Source of the DNA: Methylococcaceae bacterium
GTDB lineage: Bacteria > Pseudomonadota > Gammaproteobacteria > Methylococcales > Methylomonadaceae
Assembly (NCBI GenBank): GCA_005779525.1
Contig: SXIZ01000244.1
Coordinates: forward strand, 1-5,565
Reading direction: 5' to 3'
Length of the DNA: 5,565 nt
The translations under genes were made by a program, and so were the position numbers. Below, piece by piece: positions 1 through 5,565 of this stretch. Each line of letters starts with the position of its first letter. Positions within the stretch are counted from its first letter, which is position 1. The notes below the pieces were generated by a model. The model was not told the origin of the DNA and searched no databases. It was given only the letters and a program-made list of their open reading frames with translations.

Positions 1-117
1 CATTGCTCGAACTCGTTCTGCAACATCTCCTGTCAGAATCTTGTAGCGGTATTTTGTTACCCAAACAAAGTGGTACTCAATTTGAAAAACCGTATGACTT
101 CCATACCTGTAATCCAT
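1..117 (-). CDS. tnpA: IS200/IS605-family TnpA transposase, N-terminal 39 codons (cut by window edge)
   Basis: Read on the minus strand from the ATG at 117-115, the frame is open to the window edge and gives MDYRYGSHTV, then FQIEYHFVWVTKYRYKIL, then TGDVAERVRAM. The motif YRYGSHTVFxIxYHxVWVTKYRYKxL is the characteristic start of IS200/IS605 Y1 HUH transposases, which cut and rejoin single-stranded DNA at hairpin-marked ends. The HUH motif and catalytic tyrosine would lie further left, outside the window, so it cannot be judged whether the gene is intact. The start is supported by GAGGT on the minus strand (127-123), five bases upstream of the ATG, and by the family alignment beginning right at it. 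A GATAAAAT element on the minus strand (145-138) could serve as a -10 box, without a clear -35. No divergent tnpB is visible to the right, so the element is IS200-like or has tnpB on the far side. Confidence 0.9.
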   Translation of the reverse strand, partial: MDYRYGSHTVFQIEYHFVWVTKYRYKILTGDVAERVRAM

Positions 118-122
118 GACAT

Positions 123-127
123 ACCTC
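123..127 (-). promoter_or_regulatory. Ribosome binding site of tnpA
   Basis: GAGGT on the minus strand ends five bases before the tnpA ATG. It supports that start over the overlapping out-of-frame ATG five bases further upstream (122-120). Confidence 0.6.
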
Positions 128-255
128 AAAATACATCATTTTATCAGCTGAAGCTAACTGGCTGGAAGCTGGTGGTTTTAACCTTGTGATGGATAATGAA
201 GGCAATACCCCGACCAGATACAGATCGTTGATTAATATACAGAGTAAGGGGTAGA

Positions 256-276
256 AGAACTCTAGGCATGAGTTCT
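256..276. repeat. 7-bp perfect hairpin, possible IS subterminal structure
   Basis: AGAACTC (256-262) pairs perfectly with GAGTTCT (270-276) across a seven-base loop. It lies about 140 bp upstream of the tnpA start, roughly where IS200/IS605 elements keep the left-end hairpin bound by TnpA. No run of T follows, so it is not a terminator. The link to transposition rests on position only. Confidence 0.35.
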
Positions 277-308
277 ATAAACCTTAGGTAGCTGGGTGAG
301 TTAGGAAA

Positions 309-426
309 ATCATGTTGCAAATGTACCTGAACATATTTTTGGTAAAACCACCTAAAAGTACGCTAGCCTGACTGGTGATAGTGAATCAAAATTGTCATGA
401 TTTCACTATGACTTATGCAACATGAT
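309..426. repeat. 11-bp perfect inverted repeat bounding a 118-bp segment
   Basis: ATCATGTTGCA (309-319) is the exact reverse complement of TGCAACATGAT (416-426). By a rough base-count estimate, an 11-bp match is unlikely by chance in a spacer this size. The 96 bp between the arms contain the 378-409 hairpin and no open frame. The layout resembles a very small non-autonomous element (MITE) or a long-range foldback. No flanking target duplication is evident, so the mobile-element reading is tentative. Confidence 0.4.
378..409. repeat. Hairpin with a single unpaired T
   Basis: ATAGTGAA (378-385) pairs with TTCACTAT (402-409). TCA (386-388) continues the pairing with TGA (398-400), leaving T401 bulged and a nine-base loop. 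Imperfect hairpins with one extrahelical T are the type of structure that IS200/IS605 TnpA proteins recognise, and a TnpA gene starts about 260 bp away. That distance is longer than usual for the left end of such an element, so the assignment is uncertain. Confidence 0.4.
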
Positions 427-697
427 CGCTGCCTACTCTTCTGGCTTAACAAAGTACCCTCACGTTGCGTTTGGAAAAGTAGTTAAAAATCGTCAATGTC
501 GCAATATAAACATGTAAGCATTAGGGCGAAGCGGTTTTCAGATGGTTGCTAATATCTGTTTAAAATAAAATTATCCCATTTGGGGCGGTTAAATTTCTTT
601 TTCGAACTCAGGTTATTATTAGGTATTCATTTCAGTGGAGTTGGTCATAAGGCATTTAGATGTCTTGCTAAACAGAATACAATAGAAAATGGTGCGG

Positions 698-730
698 GGG
701 CCTGCAGTAAATCATCTAGAGACTAGGCCC
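698..730. repeat. GC-rich hairpin upstream of the secreted-protein gene
   Basis: GGGCCT (698-703) pairs with AGGCCC (725-730). After two unpaired bases on the left arm, AGT (706-708) continues the pairing with ACT (722-724). The loop is 13 bases. It is the most GC-rich structure in an otherwise AT-rich spacer. It has no T-tract on either strand, so an intrinsic terminator is unlikely. Its role is unknown. Confidence 0.35.
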
Positions 731-820
731 AAAAGCAGCAATACTGGTGGAGCGACAACAATGACTGACACGGATCTGTCATAATTTTTTTCTAAGATAT
801 AGCTTTATCAAGACACTTTT

Positions 821-825
821 AGGAA
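821..825 (+). promoter_or_regulatory. Ribosome binding site deciding a GTG start
   Basis: AGGAA ends seven bases before the GTG at 833. Upstream the frame meets a TAG stop at 800-802 with no ATG between, and the signal peptide begins directly after the GTG. The rare start codon is therefore well supported. Confidence 0.65.
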
Positions 826-832
826 TATTACC

Positions 833-3436
833 GTGCCATTTTCTCGCTATTTCAAGGCTAAAAAAACCGCAATCGCACTGAGTGTATTGCTTTGTGCAAG
901 CCTCGATTTCTCAATTTCGTATGCCAATCCAGCTAGTTTTAACCCCGCCACTAATTTACTCACTGTGGATGCTGTTGATGTTAAAACTGCAAATGGTATT
1001 TCGAGCTATCAAGCGGTTTTTAAATTAGAGGCTTCCCAGCCATATCGTTTAGAACTGGTGAATGCTACACCAGTAAAGCGGCCCGGCGGTAATCGTGCCG
1101 TTTTCGATAGCCAGACTAATACACTGACCATCCCCGGAATAGAACTGGGTAAACAAGCCCTCTCGGCACAATTGCAACAGGTGTCAGGGACTACGCCTTT
1201 GACGTTTTCTGTCAAGCAATTGGATAATTTTCCCTCATCAAAGGTTTTCAACAGAATTGCCAGCTTTCCAGTTTATTTAAACACCAACGTTGACGCTCCG
1301 GCAGTTGCTGAAATTGTTGATGTTAGTAAAGACGGCAATACCTTAATTTATACCGATGGTGTCGGTAAAAAACTTGGTTTTGTCGATATTAAACAAGCTA
1401 CGGACCCTAAACCCTTGGGCGCAGTTGATGTGGGCGGCGAGTCGACATCCGTGGCCGTTGTTGGAGAATTTGCATTAGCCTGTGTCAATACTTCAGCGAG
1501 TTTTGTAGCACCAAGTGGTGAATTACAAGTTTATAATATCGCCACACGCACTAAAGTCGCCACCCACAGCCTAGGTGGACAGCCCGATGCTGTCGCGGTG
1601 AGTCCAGATGGAAAATTTGCAGCCATAGTCATTGAAAATGAGCGTGATGAAACTTTAGGCAAAGGTGAACCTCCCCAAGCACCCAGTGGGTTTTTAATGA
1701 TTGTAGATTTGCAAGGCAATCCCGATCAGTGGAAGTTGCGGAAAGTTTCTTTAGACGGTATTGCGACTCTATTTCCTAATGATGCTGAGCCAGAGTATGT
1801 CGATATTAACAATAACAATATAGCAGCGGTCACCCTGCAAGAAAATAACCATATTGTGTTAGTCGATTTAGCCAGTGGAAAAATCATTAATCATTTTAGT
1901 GCTGGTAAAACAGATACTACCAAACTTGACATTAAGGAAGAAAAACCACCCATTATCAGTTTAACTGGAAGTGAAATTCAGCGTGCCCGTGAGCCTGATG
2001 GGATTGCATGGTTATCCAATGAATTATTTGCTACTGCAAATGAGGGTGATTTATCCGGTGGTAATCGTGGTTTTACGGTGTTCAATACCAAAGGGGAGGT
2101 TATTCACGATGCGGGTAATGCCCTGGAGCATGCAACCGTTCGCAATGGACATTATCCAGAAAGTCGTTCAGAAAACAAAGGTAATGAGCCTGAAAATATC
2201 GATTATGCGCAATATGGTGATGACCGTTATATGTTTGTTGCCTCTGAGCGTGCTAGTGTCATTTTTGTTTATCGCGTAACGGATAAAGGCTATGAATTGA
2301 CACAAACATTGCCATCCGCGTTAAGCCCAGAGGGTATTAAGGCCATACCTCAACGTAATTTATTGGTAAGTGCTTCTGAATTGGATGATCGTGCTGCAGG
2401 GGTGCGTTCAGGTTTGACGATCTATCAATTACAACATGGACCAGCCAATTATCCTGTCATTCTATCTGCTGATCGCGCAGATGGAACGCCAATGCCTTGG
2501 GCTGCTTTATCAGGCTTAAGTTTGGATCGTAGCAGTAAAAATCGGGCTTATGTCATTCCAGATAGCTATTTTCAACAAAGTCGAATTTATGGGGTTGATT
2601 TAGGTCGATCACCTGTGATTCTCGACAAGGAAACGCTATTAAAAGATGATCTGGGCCTGTTAGCGGCAATTGCGCCTAAACAAGTGAATGCTGATAAAAC
2701 TGTTAATCTAGATTTGGAAGGTATCTCAACCAGTGCGCTAGGTGGTTTTTGGTTGGCTTCTGAAGGTGCAGGTACGATTAACGATACGGCTGCGCCTGTC
2801 ACCTCGCAAAATTTACTCGTGCATGCCACGGCAAATGGAAGCATTGACAAGGTGGTGACCTTGCCCGCATCAGTAAATAATCGTCAGGCACGCTTTGGCT
2901 TTGAGGGTGTTGCGGCAGTTGGCAGTCAGGCTAATGAGGTGCTCTATGTAGCGTTTCAGCGTGAATGGTTAAACGACCCTATAAATCACGTTCGCATTGG
3001 TCGGTATGATGTAGCAAGTGCGCAATGGAGTTTCTATTATTATCCTCTAGATGCTGGTGAAACACCTGCGACGGGTGGCTGGGTTGGTTTATCTGAAATT
3101 ACTGCTTTGGGGACTAATGAATTTGCGGTTATTGAGCGCGATAATAAAGCCAATACCGATGCTCGTATTAAGCGTATTTATCGCTTCTCGTTGGCAGGAT
3201 TGCAGCCTTTAGCGGATCCTGCGGTTGGCAGTACGCCCGCGTTTCCGCTGATCACGAAAAAGTTGGTTTATGACTTGATCCCTGAGTTACAGGCAACAGG
3301 TGGGATGGTCATCGAAAAAATCGAGGGCATGACTGTTTCGCCAGAAGGTGACGCGTTCATTGTCACTGATAATGATGGCGTTAATGGTTCAAATGGTGAA
3401 ACCCAAGGCTTTCGTTTGCCTGGCTTGTTCAAATAG
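833..3436 (+). CDS. Exported beta-propeller protein with C-terminal phytase-like esterase domain
   Basis: The 867-residue product starts with a signal peptide: basic MPFSRYFKAKK, a hydrophobic core to about residue 28, and a likely signal peptidase I cut after SYA at 31. Residues 36-78 and 91-117 are two related beta-rich modules, each starting F-(N/D)-x-x-T-N-x-LT. Residues about 150-540 look like a YncE / choice-of-anchor-I propeller, with PDAVAVSPDGKFAAIVIENE (251-270), PEYVDIN and VTLQENN (320-339), PDGIAW and TANEGD (388-406), and SPEGIKAIP (498-506). Residues about 550-865 match the esterase-like phytase family (PF13449), with repeated EG-centred blade motifs: LEGIS (628), FEGVA (690), GLSEITAL (752) and IEGMTVSPEGDAF (830), and an ending of the DNDGVNGSNGETQ type. 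No lipobox, membrane anchor or sorting tail is seen, so a periplasmic or released location is inferred. Substrate is unknown; phytase activity should not be assumed from the family name. The family calls come from motif reading. Confidence 0.85.
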   Translation: MPFSRYFKAKKTAIALSVLLCASLDFSISYANPASFNPATNLLTVDAVDVKTANGISSYQAVFKLEASQPYRLELVNATPVKRPGGNRAVFDSQTNTLTIPGIELGKQALSAQLQQVSGTTPLTFSVKQLDNFPSSKVFNRIASFPVYLNTNVDAPAVAEIVDVSKDGNTLIYTDGVGKKLGFVDIKQATDPKPLGAVDVGGESTSVAVVGEFALACVNTSASFVAPSGELQVYNIATRTKVATHSLGGQPDAVAVSPDGKFAAIVIENERDETLGKGEPPQAPSGFLMIVDLQGNPDQWKLRKVSLDGIATLFPNDAEPEYVDINNNNIAAVTLQENNHIVLVDLASGKIINHFSAGKTDTTKLDIKEEKPPIISLTGSEIQRAREPDGIAWLSNELFATANEGDLSGGNRGFTVFNTKGEVIHDAGNALEHATVRNGHYPESRSENKGNEPENIDYAQYGDDRYMFVASERASVIFVYRVTDKGYELTQTLPSALSPEGIKAIPQRNLLVSASELDDRAAGVRSGLTIYQLQHGPANYPVILSADRADGTPMPWAALSGLSLDRSSKNRAYVIPDSYFQQSRIYGVDLGRSPVILDKETLLKDDLGLLAAIAPKQVNADKTVNLDLEGISTSALGGFWLASEGAGTINDTAAPVTSQNLLVHATANGSIDKVVTLPASVNNRQARFGFEGVAAVGSQANEVLYVAFQREWLNDPINHVRIGRYDVASAQWSFYYYPLDAGETPATGGWVGLSEITALGTNEFAVIERDNKANTDARIKRIYRFSLAGLQPLADPAVGSTPAFPLITKKLVYDLIPELQATGGMVIEKIEGMTVSPEGDAFIVTDNDGVNGSNGETQGFRLPGLFK

Positions 3437-3450
3437 TCGTTCGTAAACAG

Positions 3451-3481
3451 TGGAATCCGAAATAGTTTTGTTCGGATTCCA
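3451..3481 (+). terminator. Strong 11-bp hairpin just after the secreted-protein gene
   Basis: TGGAATCCGAA (3451-3461) pairs perfectly with TTCGGATTCCA (3471-3481) across a nine-base loop, 15 bases after the stop codon. Only a mixed AT stretch follows, with no clean T-run. It may be a weak terminator or a 3'-end stabilising hairpin working with the terminator about 30 bases further on. Confidence 0.55.
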
Positions 3482-3509
3482 TTATTCGCCTTTATTGCAA
3501 GAAAACCTT

Positions 3510-3535
3510 AAAAAACGGCTAAATGCCGTTTTTTT
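3510..3535 (+). terminator. Rho-independent terminator, probably bidirectional
   Basis: AAAAAACGGC (3510-3519) pairs with GCCGTTTTTT (3525-3534) around the loop TAAAT, and seven T residues run from 3529 to 3535. The A-tract on the left makes it a terminator on the minus strand too. It could therefore also stop transcripts coming leftward from the cupin gene, which ends 560 bp away. Confidence 0.85.
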
Positions 3536-4093
3536 ACATTTTGGGTTGTATAGTTTGACTTTCTGCTCTGTGTAGTAGATCGCTTCGCTCGATTGTCGAA
3601 ATACATCTAATGCCTCGACTTCCCGATGAAGCTGAAAATTCTGCAAAAACTATATTTTCTTACTGGTATAGATTGATAGCCAGCACCCATTAAATTAGAG
3701 TAGCCAAAACTATTCAAGCATCCGCTAAGGGGTCCTCAATTCGGGTGTTTAGTCATTTTTTGAATGCAGCCCGTTGGGCACTCAAGTTTATGCTTACTCG
3801 AAAAGTTCAGCTTTAGTTTACGGACACTGAGGTGATCATTTTTCAAAGAGTGCCTGACTCTGCGCCAACCATTATTTTGGATAAATGACTGAAGCGAAGT
3901 ACTTGCAATTTTCTTAATGCTTACTGTTACACCTGATCTATTTGATCACTAGGTGATCTGCATTCTAAAAATGGCGGCATGAATTCGATGTTAGTGGGCG
4001 ACCTAAATCAAAGTACTTGGTTCTTCGGTTATGGAGGTCTTTTAAGTGGTACCACCGATTTTCTCAAGAAAGATGTAAGGATGAGTCAATGCT
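3536..4093. other. Gene-free spacer between convergent genes
   Basis: I see no coding frame with a start, ribosome site and recognisable product on either strand. Visible small structures are a GCCC/GGGC hairpin (3769-3779), an AGAGT/ACTCT hairpin (3847-3861), a cluster of three TGATC sites (3934-3958) with a GATCAC/GTGATC inverted repeat, and the palindrome GTGGTACCAC (4046-4055). It is long for a spacer between convergent genes and may hold decayed sequence or an unrecognised small RNA. Confidence 0.5.
3944..3958. repeat. GATCAC/GTGATC inverted repeat in a TGATC cluster
   Basis: GATCAC (3944-3949) and GTGATC (3953-3958) form an inverted repeat with a three-base centre. TGATC occurs at 3934, 3943 and 3954, about one helical turn apart, and AGGTGATC also occurs at 3830-3837. 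This could be a protein-binding site or a Dam-methylation cluster. No adjacent gene start explains it. Confidence 0.3.
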
Positions 4094-4927
4094 TTAATTT
4101 TCGCCACGCATAAATAATAAACAACCGACATCCGTGAAAATTTCGCCATGTTGGCTACCAGCCGCGGCGAACTGATATTCGCCAGCACGTAACAGGGTAT
4201 CACCGAAGAACGCTTCCCCTTGCAATACCATACATTCCTCATCTTGCTGATGGGGGTGGGCTGGATAAGTTGCCCCATGCTGCAAGCGTAAATATCTAGA
4301 AATTCTAGGCGTGTTCGCAGCAGAGCATAATGTTAACGAGCATACCCCAGGGTAGATTTCCACCCAGTCTTGAGTTTGTGCGAGCAGCACGGTATGGGCT
4401 AATTTGCCAGGATCGGGTAACAGGCCGCCCAGCAATTCTTTTACCACACTTGTGGTCGTGCCAAGAGACGTTCCACGTAAAAAAGCCACGGCGCCTTGCT
4501 GCGAGCGAATAATGGCGTGGCGGCTACCGACTTCGGAACGATGGTAGTCTCCAACACCGAGGTCTAACGTTCCCATTTGTAGCCTGCCGGAGAGTAGCAT
4601 GCCTTCTTCCTGCCATTCATGGCGGTGGGCGGCAAGGCTGGCGCCAGGGGCAAATTCGATTAACACTGAATTACCTTCGCTACCACTGCTCAGCGCTTTA
4701 AAGCGTATCCCCGATTTCAAGGTTTGCCACTTTCCTTGGTGACGCCGCACAGTGTGTATTCCTTGCTGTTCGGCGAGGCTACGGCTGATCTGCTGCAGCA
4801 GGTTGTCATGCAAGTTTGCAGACTGTTTAGCTGTAGGCGTAATTGGGCTTAAGCTTTGTAATAACAGGTTGTTTAACTCGATGGGTTCAGCATCATGCTT
4901 GGAATTGGGTACTGAACTATTCTTCAT
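4094..4927 (-). CDS. ChrR-like double-cupin protein, probable anti-sigma or sensor partner of the ECF sigma factor
   Basis: The 277-residue product has two cupin repeats. The first has a full motif, G-x5-HRH-x3-E, with ligands H101, H103, E107 and a distal H137. The second repeats it as HPH-x3-E, with H224, H226, E230 and H260. Both could therefore bind a metal. The layout resembles the cupin half of ChrR, the zinc anti-sigma factor that holds the RpoE-type ECF sigma factor until singlet oxygen or organic peroxide stress. The N-terminal 90 residues lack the H-x3-C-x2-C zinc motif of classical ChrR; the protein has only two cysteines before C232, at 196 and 201, and a fourth at C269. The start lies inside the sigma gene (11-bp overlap) with AAGGTG (minus strand, 4938-4933) before the ATG, which suggests translational coupling. 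Anti-sigma function is inferred from position; a cupin sensor or dioxygenase-like enzyme is the alternative. Confidence 0.85.
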   Translation of the reverse strand: MKNSSVPNSKHDAEPIELNNLLLQSLSPITPTAKQSANLHDNLLQQISRSLAEQQGIHTVRRHQGKWQTLKSGIRFKALSSGSEGNSVLIEFAPGASLAAHRHEWQEEGMLLSGRLQMGTLDLGVGDYHRSEVGSRHAIIRSQQGAVAFLRGTSLGTTTSVVKELLGGLLPDPGKLAHTVLLAQTQDWVEIYPGVCSLTLCSAANTPRISRYLRLQHGATYPAHPHQQDEECMVLQGEAFFGDTLLRAGEYQFAAAGSQHGEIFTDVGCLLFMRGEN

Positions 4928-5531
4928 TGCGACACCTTATAAAGTTATCAGCACTTAGCAATGGGCGTAAAGTTGCTAACGCGCGGCGAATATGGGATTT
5001 GACTGTACCCAGCGGAATCCCGGTATAGTCAGCAATTTCTTCATGGCTTAATCCGCGCCAAAAGCCCAAACACACGAGCTGTCTGGGAACCGGGTCTAAC
5101 TGCATTAACGCATTAGTTAATAATTGATCTTGCTGATACGTCCCGGTTAACACCAGGGGATTGTCTGCTTCCGAGCCATTTAGTCTATCCAGAGCCTCGT
5201 CATCCAATGCTACCTCGTTAATTTCCAGTTGCCGCAATCTATCCAGTGCTCGACTGCGGGCGATGGTCATGACCCAAGCTAGGACTGAACCGCGTTCGGG
5301 ATCAAACCGTGGCGCTTGGCGCCAAACCTGCCAAAAGGCATCCTGCGTTACTTCTTCTGCTAAGGCAACTTGACGCGTGATACGTAAGGCCAAGCCATAA
5401 ACTTGTCCAAGTAAGCATTCGTAGAGCAGGCTAAACGCAAGCTGCTCTTGGTCAACTATGCGTGCGATATAGTCTTGCAACAGCTGTTCGTCAGGCAATA
5501 TCGTTACCGTACCCAATTTTTGGTCTTGCAT
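4917..5531 (-). CDS. ECF (group 4) RNA polymerase sigma factor, RpoE/SigK-like
   Basis: The 204-residue product has the two-domain layout of ECF sigma factors. Sigma region 2 spans about residues 20-100 and includes LAEEVTQDAFWQVWRQ, RFDPERGSVLAWVMTIARSR and ALDRLR. The last two blocks are typical of the RpoE-ChrR and SigK groups. Region 4 spans about 138-193, with the helix-turn-helix LSHEEIADYTGIPLGTVKSH (161-180) that would contact the -35 element. Region 3 is absent, as expected. The gene overlaps the ChrR-like gene by 11 bp, which points to a sigma / anti-sigma operon, usually autoregulated; its promoter lies outside the window. The ATG at 5531 fits the usual family length but has no clear Shine-Dalgarno. 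The frame stays open upstream to the window edge (PDIQPEHDADA precedes M1), so the true start could be further right. Known relatives respond to singlet oxygen or peroxides; the inducer here is not shown. Confidence 0.9.
   Translation of the reverse strand: MQDQKLGTVTILPDEQLLQDYIARIVDQEQLAFSLLYECLLGQVYGLALRITRQVALAEEVTQDAFWQVWRQAPRFDPERGSVLAWVMTIARSRALDRLRQLEINEVALDDEALDRLNGSEADNPLVLTGTYQQDQLLTNALMQLDPVPRQLVCLGFWRGLSHEEIADYTGIPLGTVKSHIRRALATLRPLLSADNFIRCRNEE
4933..4938 (-). promoter_or_regulatory. Ribosome binding site of the cupin gene, inside the sigma gene
   Basis: AAGGTG on the minus strand lies five bases before the ATG at 4927. It sits in the last codons of the sigma factor gene, which ends at 4917. 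This arrangement fits coupled translation and near-equal amounts of the two proteins. Confidence 0.6.
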
Positions 5532-5565
5532 TGCATCAGCGTCATGCTCGGGTTGAATGTCAGGC

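Larger units (their letters stand above)
118..832. other. Gene-free spacer with the IS end and several inverted repeats
   Basis: No open frame here has both a plausible start and a recognisable product. The left part must contain the tnpA-proximal end of the insertion sequence, but I cannot place the exact boundary. IS200/IS605 elements leave no terminal inverted repeat or target duplication to look for. The stretch is AT-rich and carries hairpins at 256-276, 378-409 and 698-730 and an 11-bp inverted repeat bounding 309-426, each listed separately. The last 70 bases are the leader of the 833 gene. Confidence 0.6.

Noticed and set aside
120..254. Plus-strand open frame of about 45 codons ending at TAG 252-254, reading SAEANWLEAGGFNLVMDNEG in part
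   Set aside because: It has no start near its 5' end, no ribosome site and no family I recognise. It could be a gene remnant, but the sequence alone does not support a call.
553..726. Plus-strand open frame of about 57 codons in the spacer
   Set aside because: It has no ATG start or ribosome site, low-complexity AT-rich content at the beginning and no recognisable product.
766..791. TGACA/TGTCA hairpin followed by a T-run as a terminator
   Set aside because: The stem is only 5 bp, and no upstream gene on the plus strand would need it.
833..928. Lipoprotein signal with Cys21 of the secreted protein
   Set aside because: The residues before the cysteine are VLL; leucine at -1 does not fit a lipobox. 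A signal peptidase I site after SYA is better.
1009..2850. Several 60-100-codon open frames overlapping the large secreted-protein gene on both strands
   Set aside because: They are shadows of the 867-codon gene, which has a signal peptide and clear domain motifs in its own frame.
3487..3660. Minus-strand open frame running through the terminator region
   Set aside because: The frame would run through the intrinsic terminator hairpin and its A/T tracts, and it has no good start. Chance is more likely.
4042..4278. Minus-strand 78-codon frame overlapping the end of the cupin gene
   Set aside because: It mostly overlaps the second cupin repeat in another frame, and its product shows no family features.

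Overview
The window looks like a stretch of chromosome from a gammaproteobacterium or close relative. The grounds are moderate GC in the genes, AT-rich spacers, and the protein families present. I cannot name a genus. It holds two complete genes and two that are cut, or possibly cut, by the window edges.

Layout. Bases 1-117 (minus strand) are the first 39 codons of an IS200/IS605-type TnpA transposase, whose body lies left of the window. Bases 118-832 hold no convincing gene. They must contain the tnpA-proximal end of the insertion sequence, and they carry several inverted repeats, including an 11-bp perfect pair enclosing 118 bp and an 8+3-bp hairpin with one unpaired T. Bases 833-3436 (plus strand) encode an 867-residue exported protein with a signal peptide, two short beta-rich modules, a YncE / choice-of-anchor-I-like beta-propeller and a C-terminal phytase-like esterase domain. 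It is followed by an 11-bp hairpin and then a textbook intrinsic terminator with A- and T-tracts on both sides. Bases 3536-4093 are a gene-free spacer with a small cluster of TGATC sites. Bases 4094-5531 (minus strand) carry an ECF sigma factor gene followed, with an 11-bp overlap, by a ChrR-like double-cupin gene.

How the genes may work together. The sigma factor and cupin protein overlap and are probably translationally coupled, as expected for a sigma / anti-sigma pair of the RpoE-ChrR type. The cupin protein lacks the N-terminal zinc-binding anti-sigma motif of classical ChrR but keeps full metal-ligand sets in both cupin repeats. Its role as an anti-sigma factor is therefore inferred from context rather than shown. 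The large secreted protein is convergent to this operon. Nothing in the sequence proves that it belongs to the regulon, although a TAAGAT element lies in its leader. No CRISPR array, tRNA or rRNA was seen.
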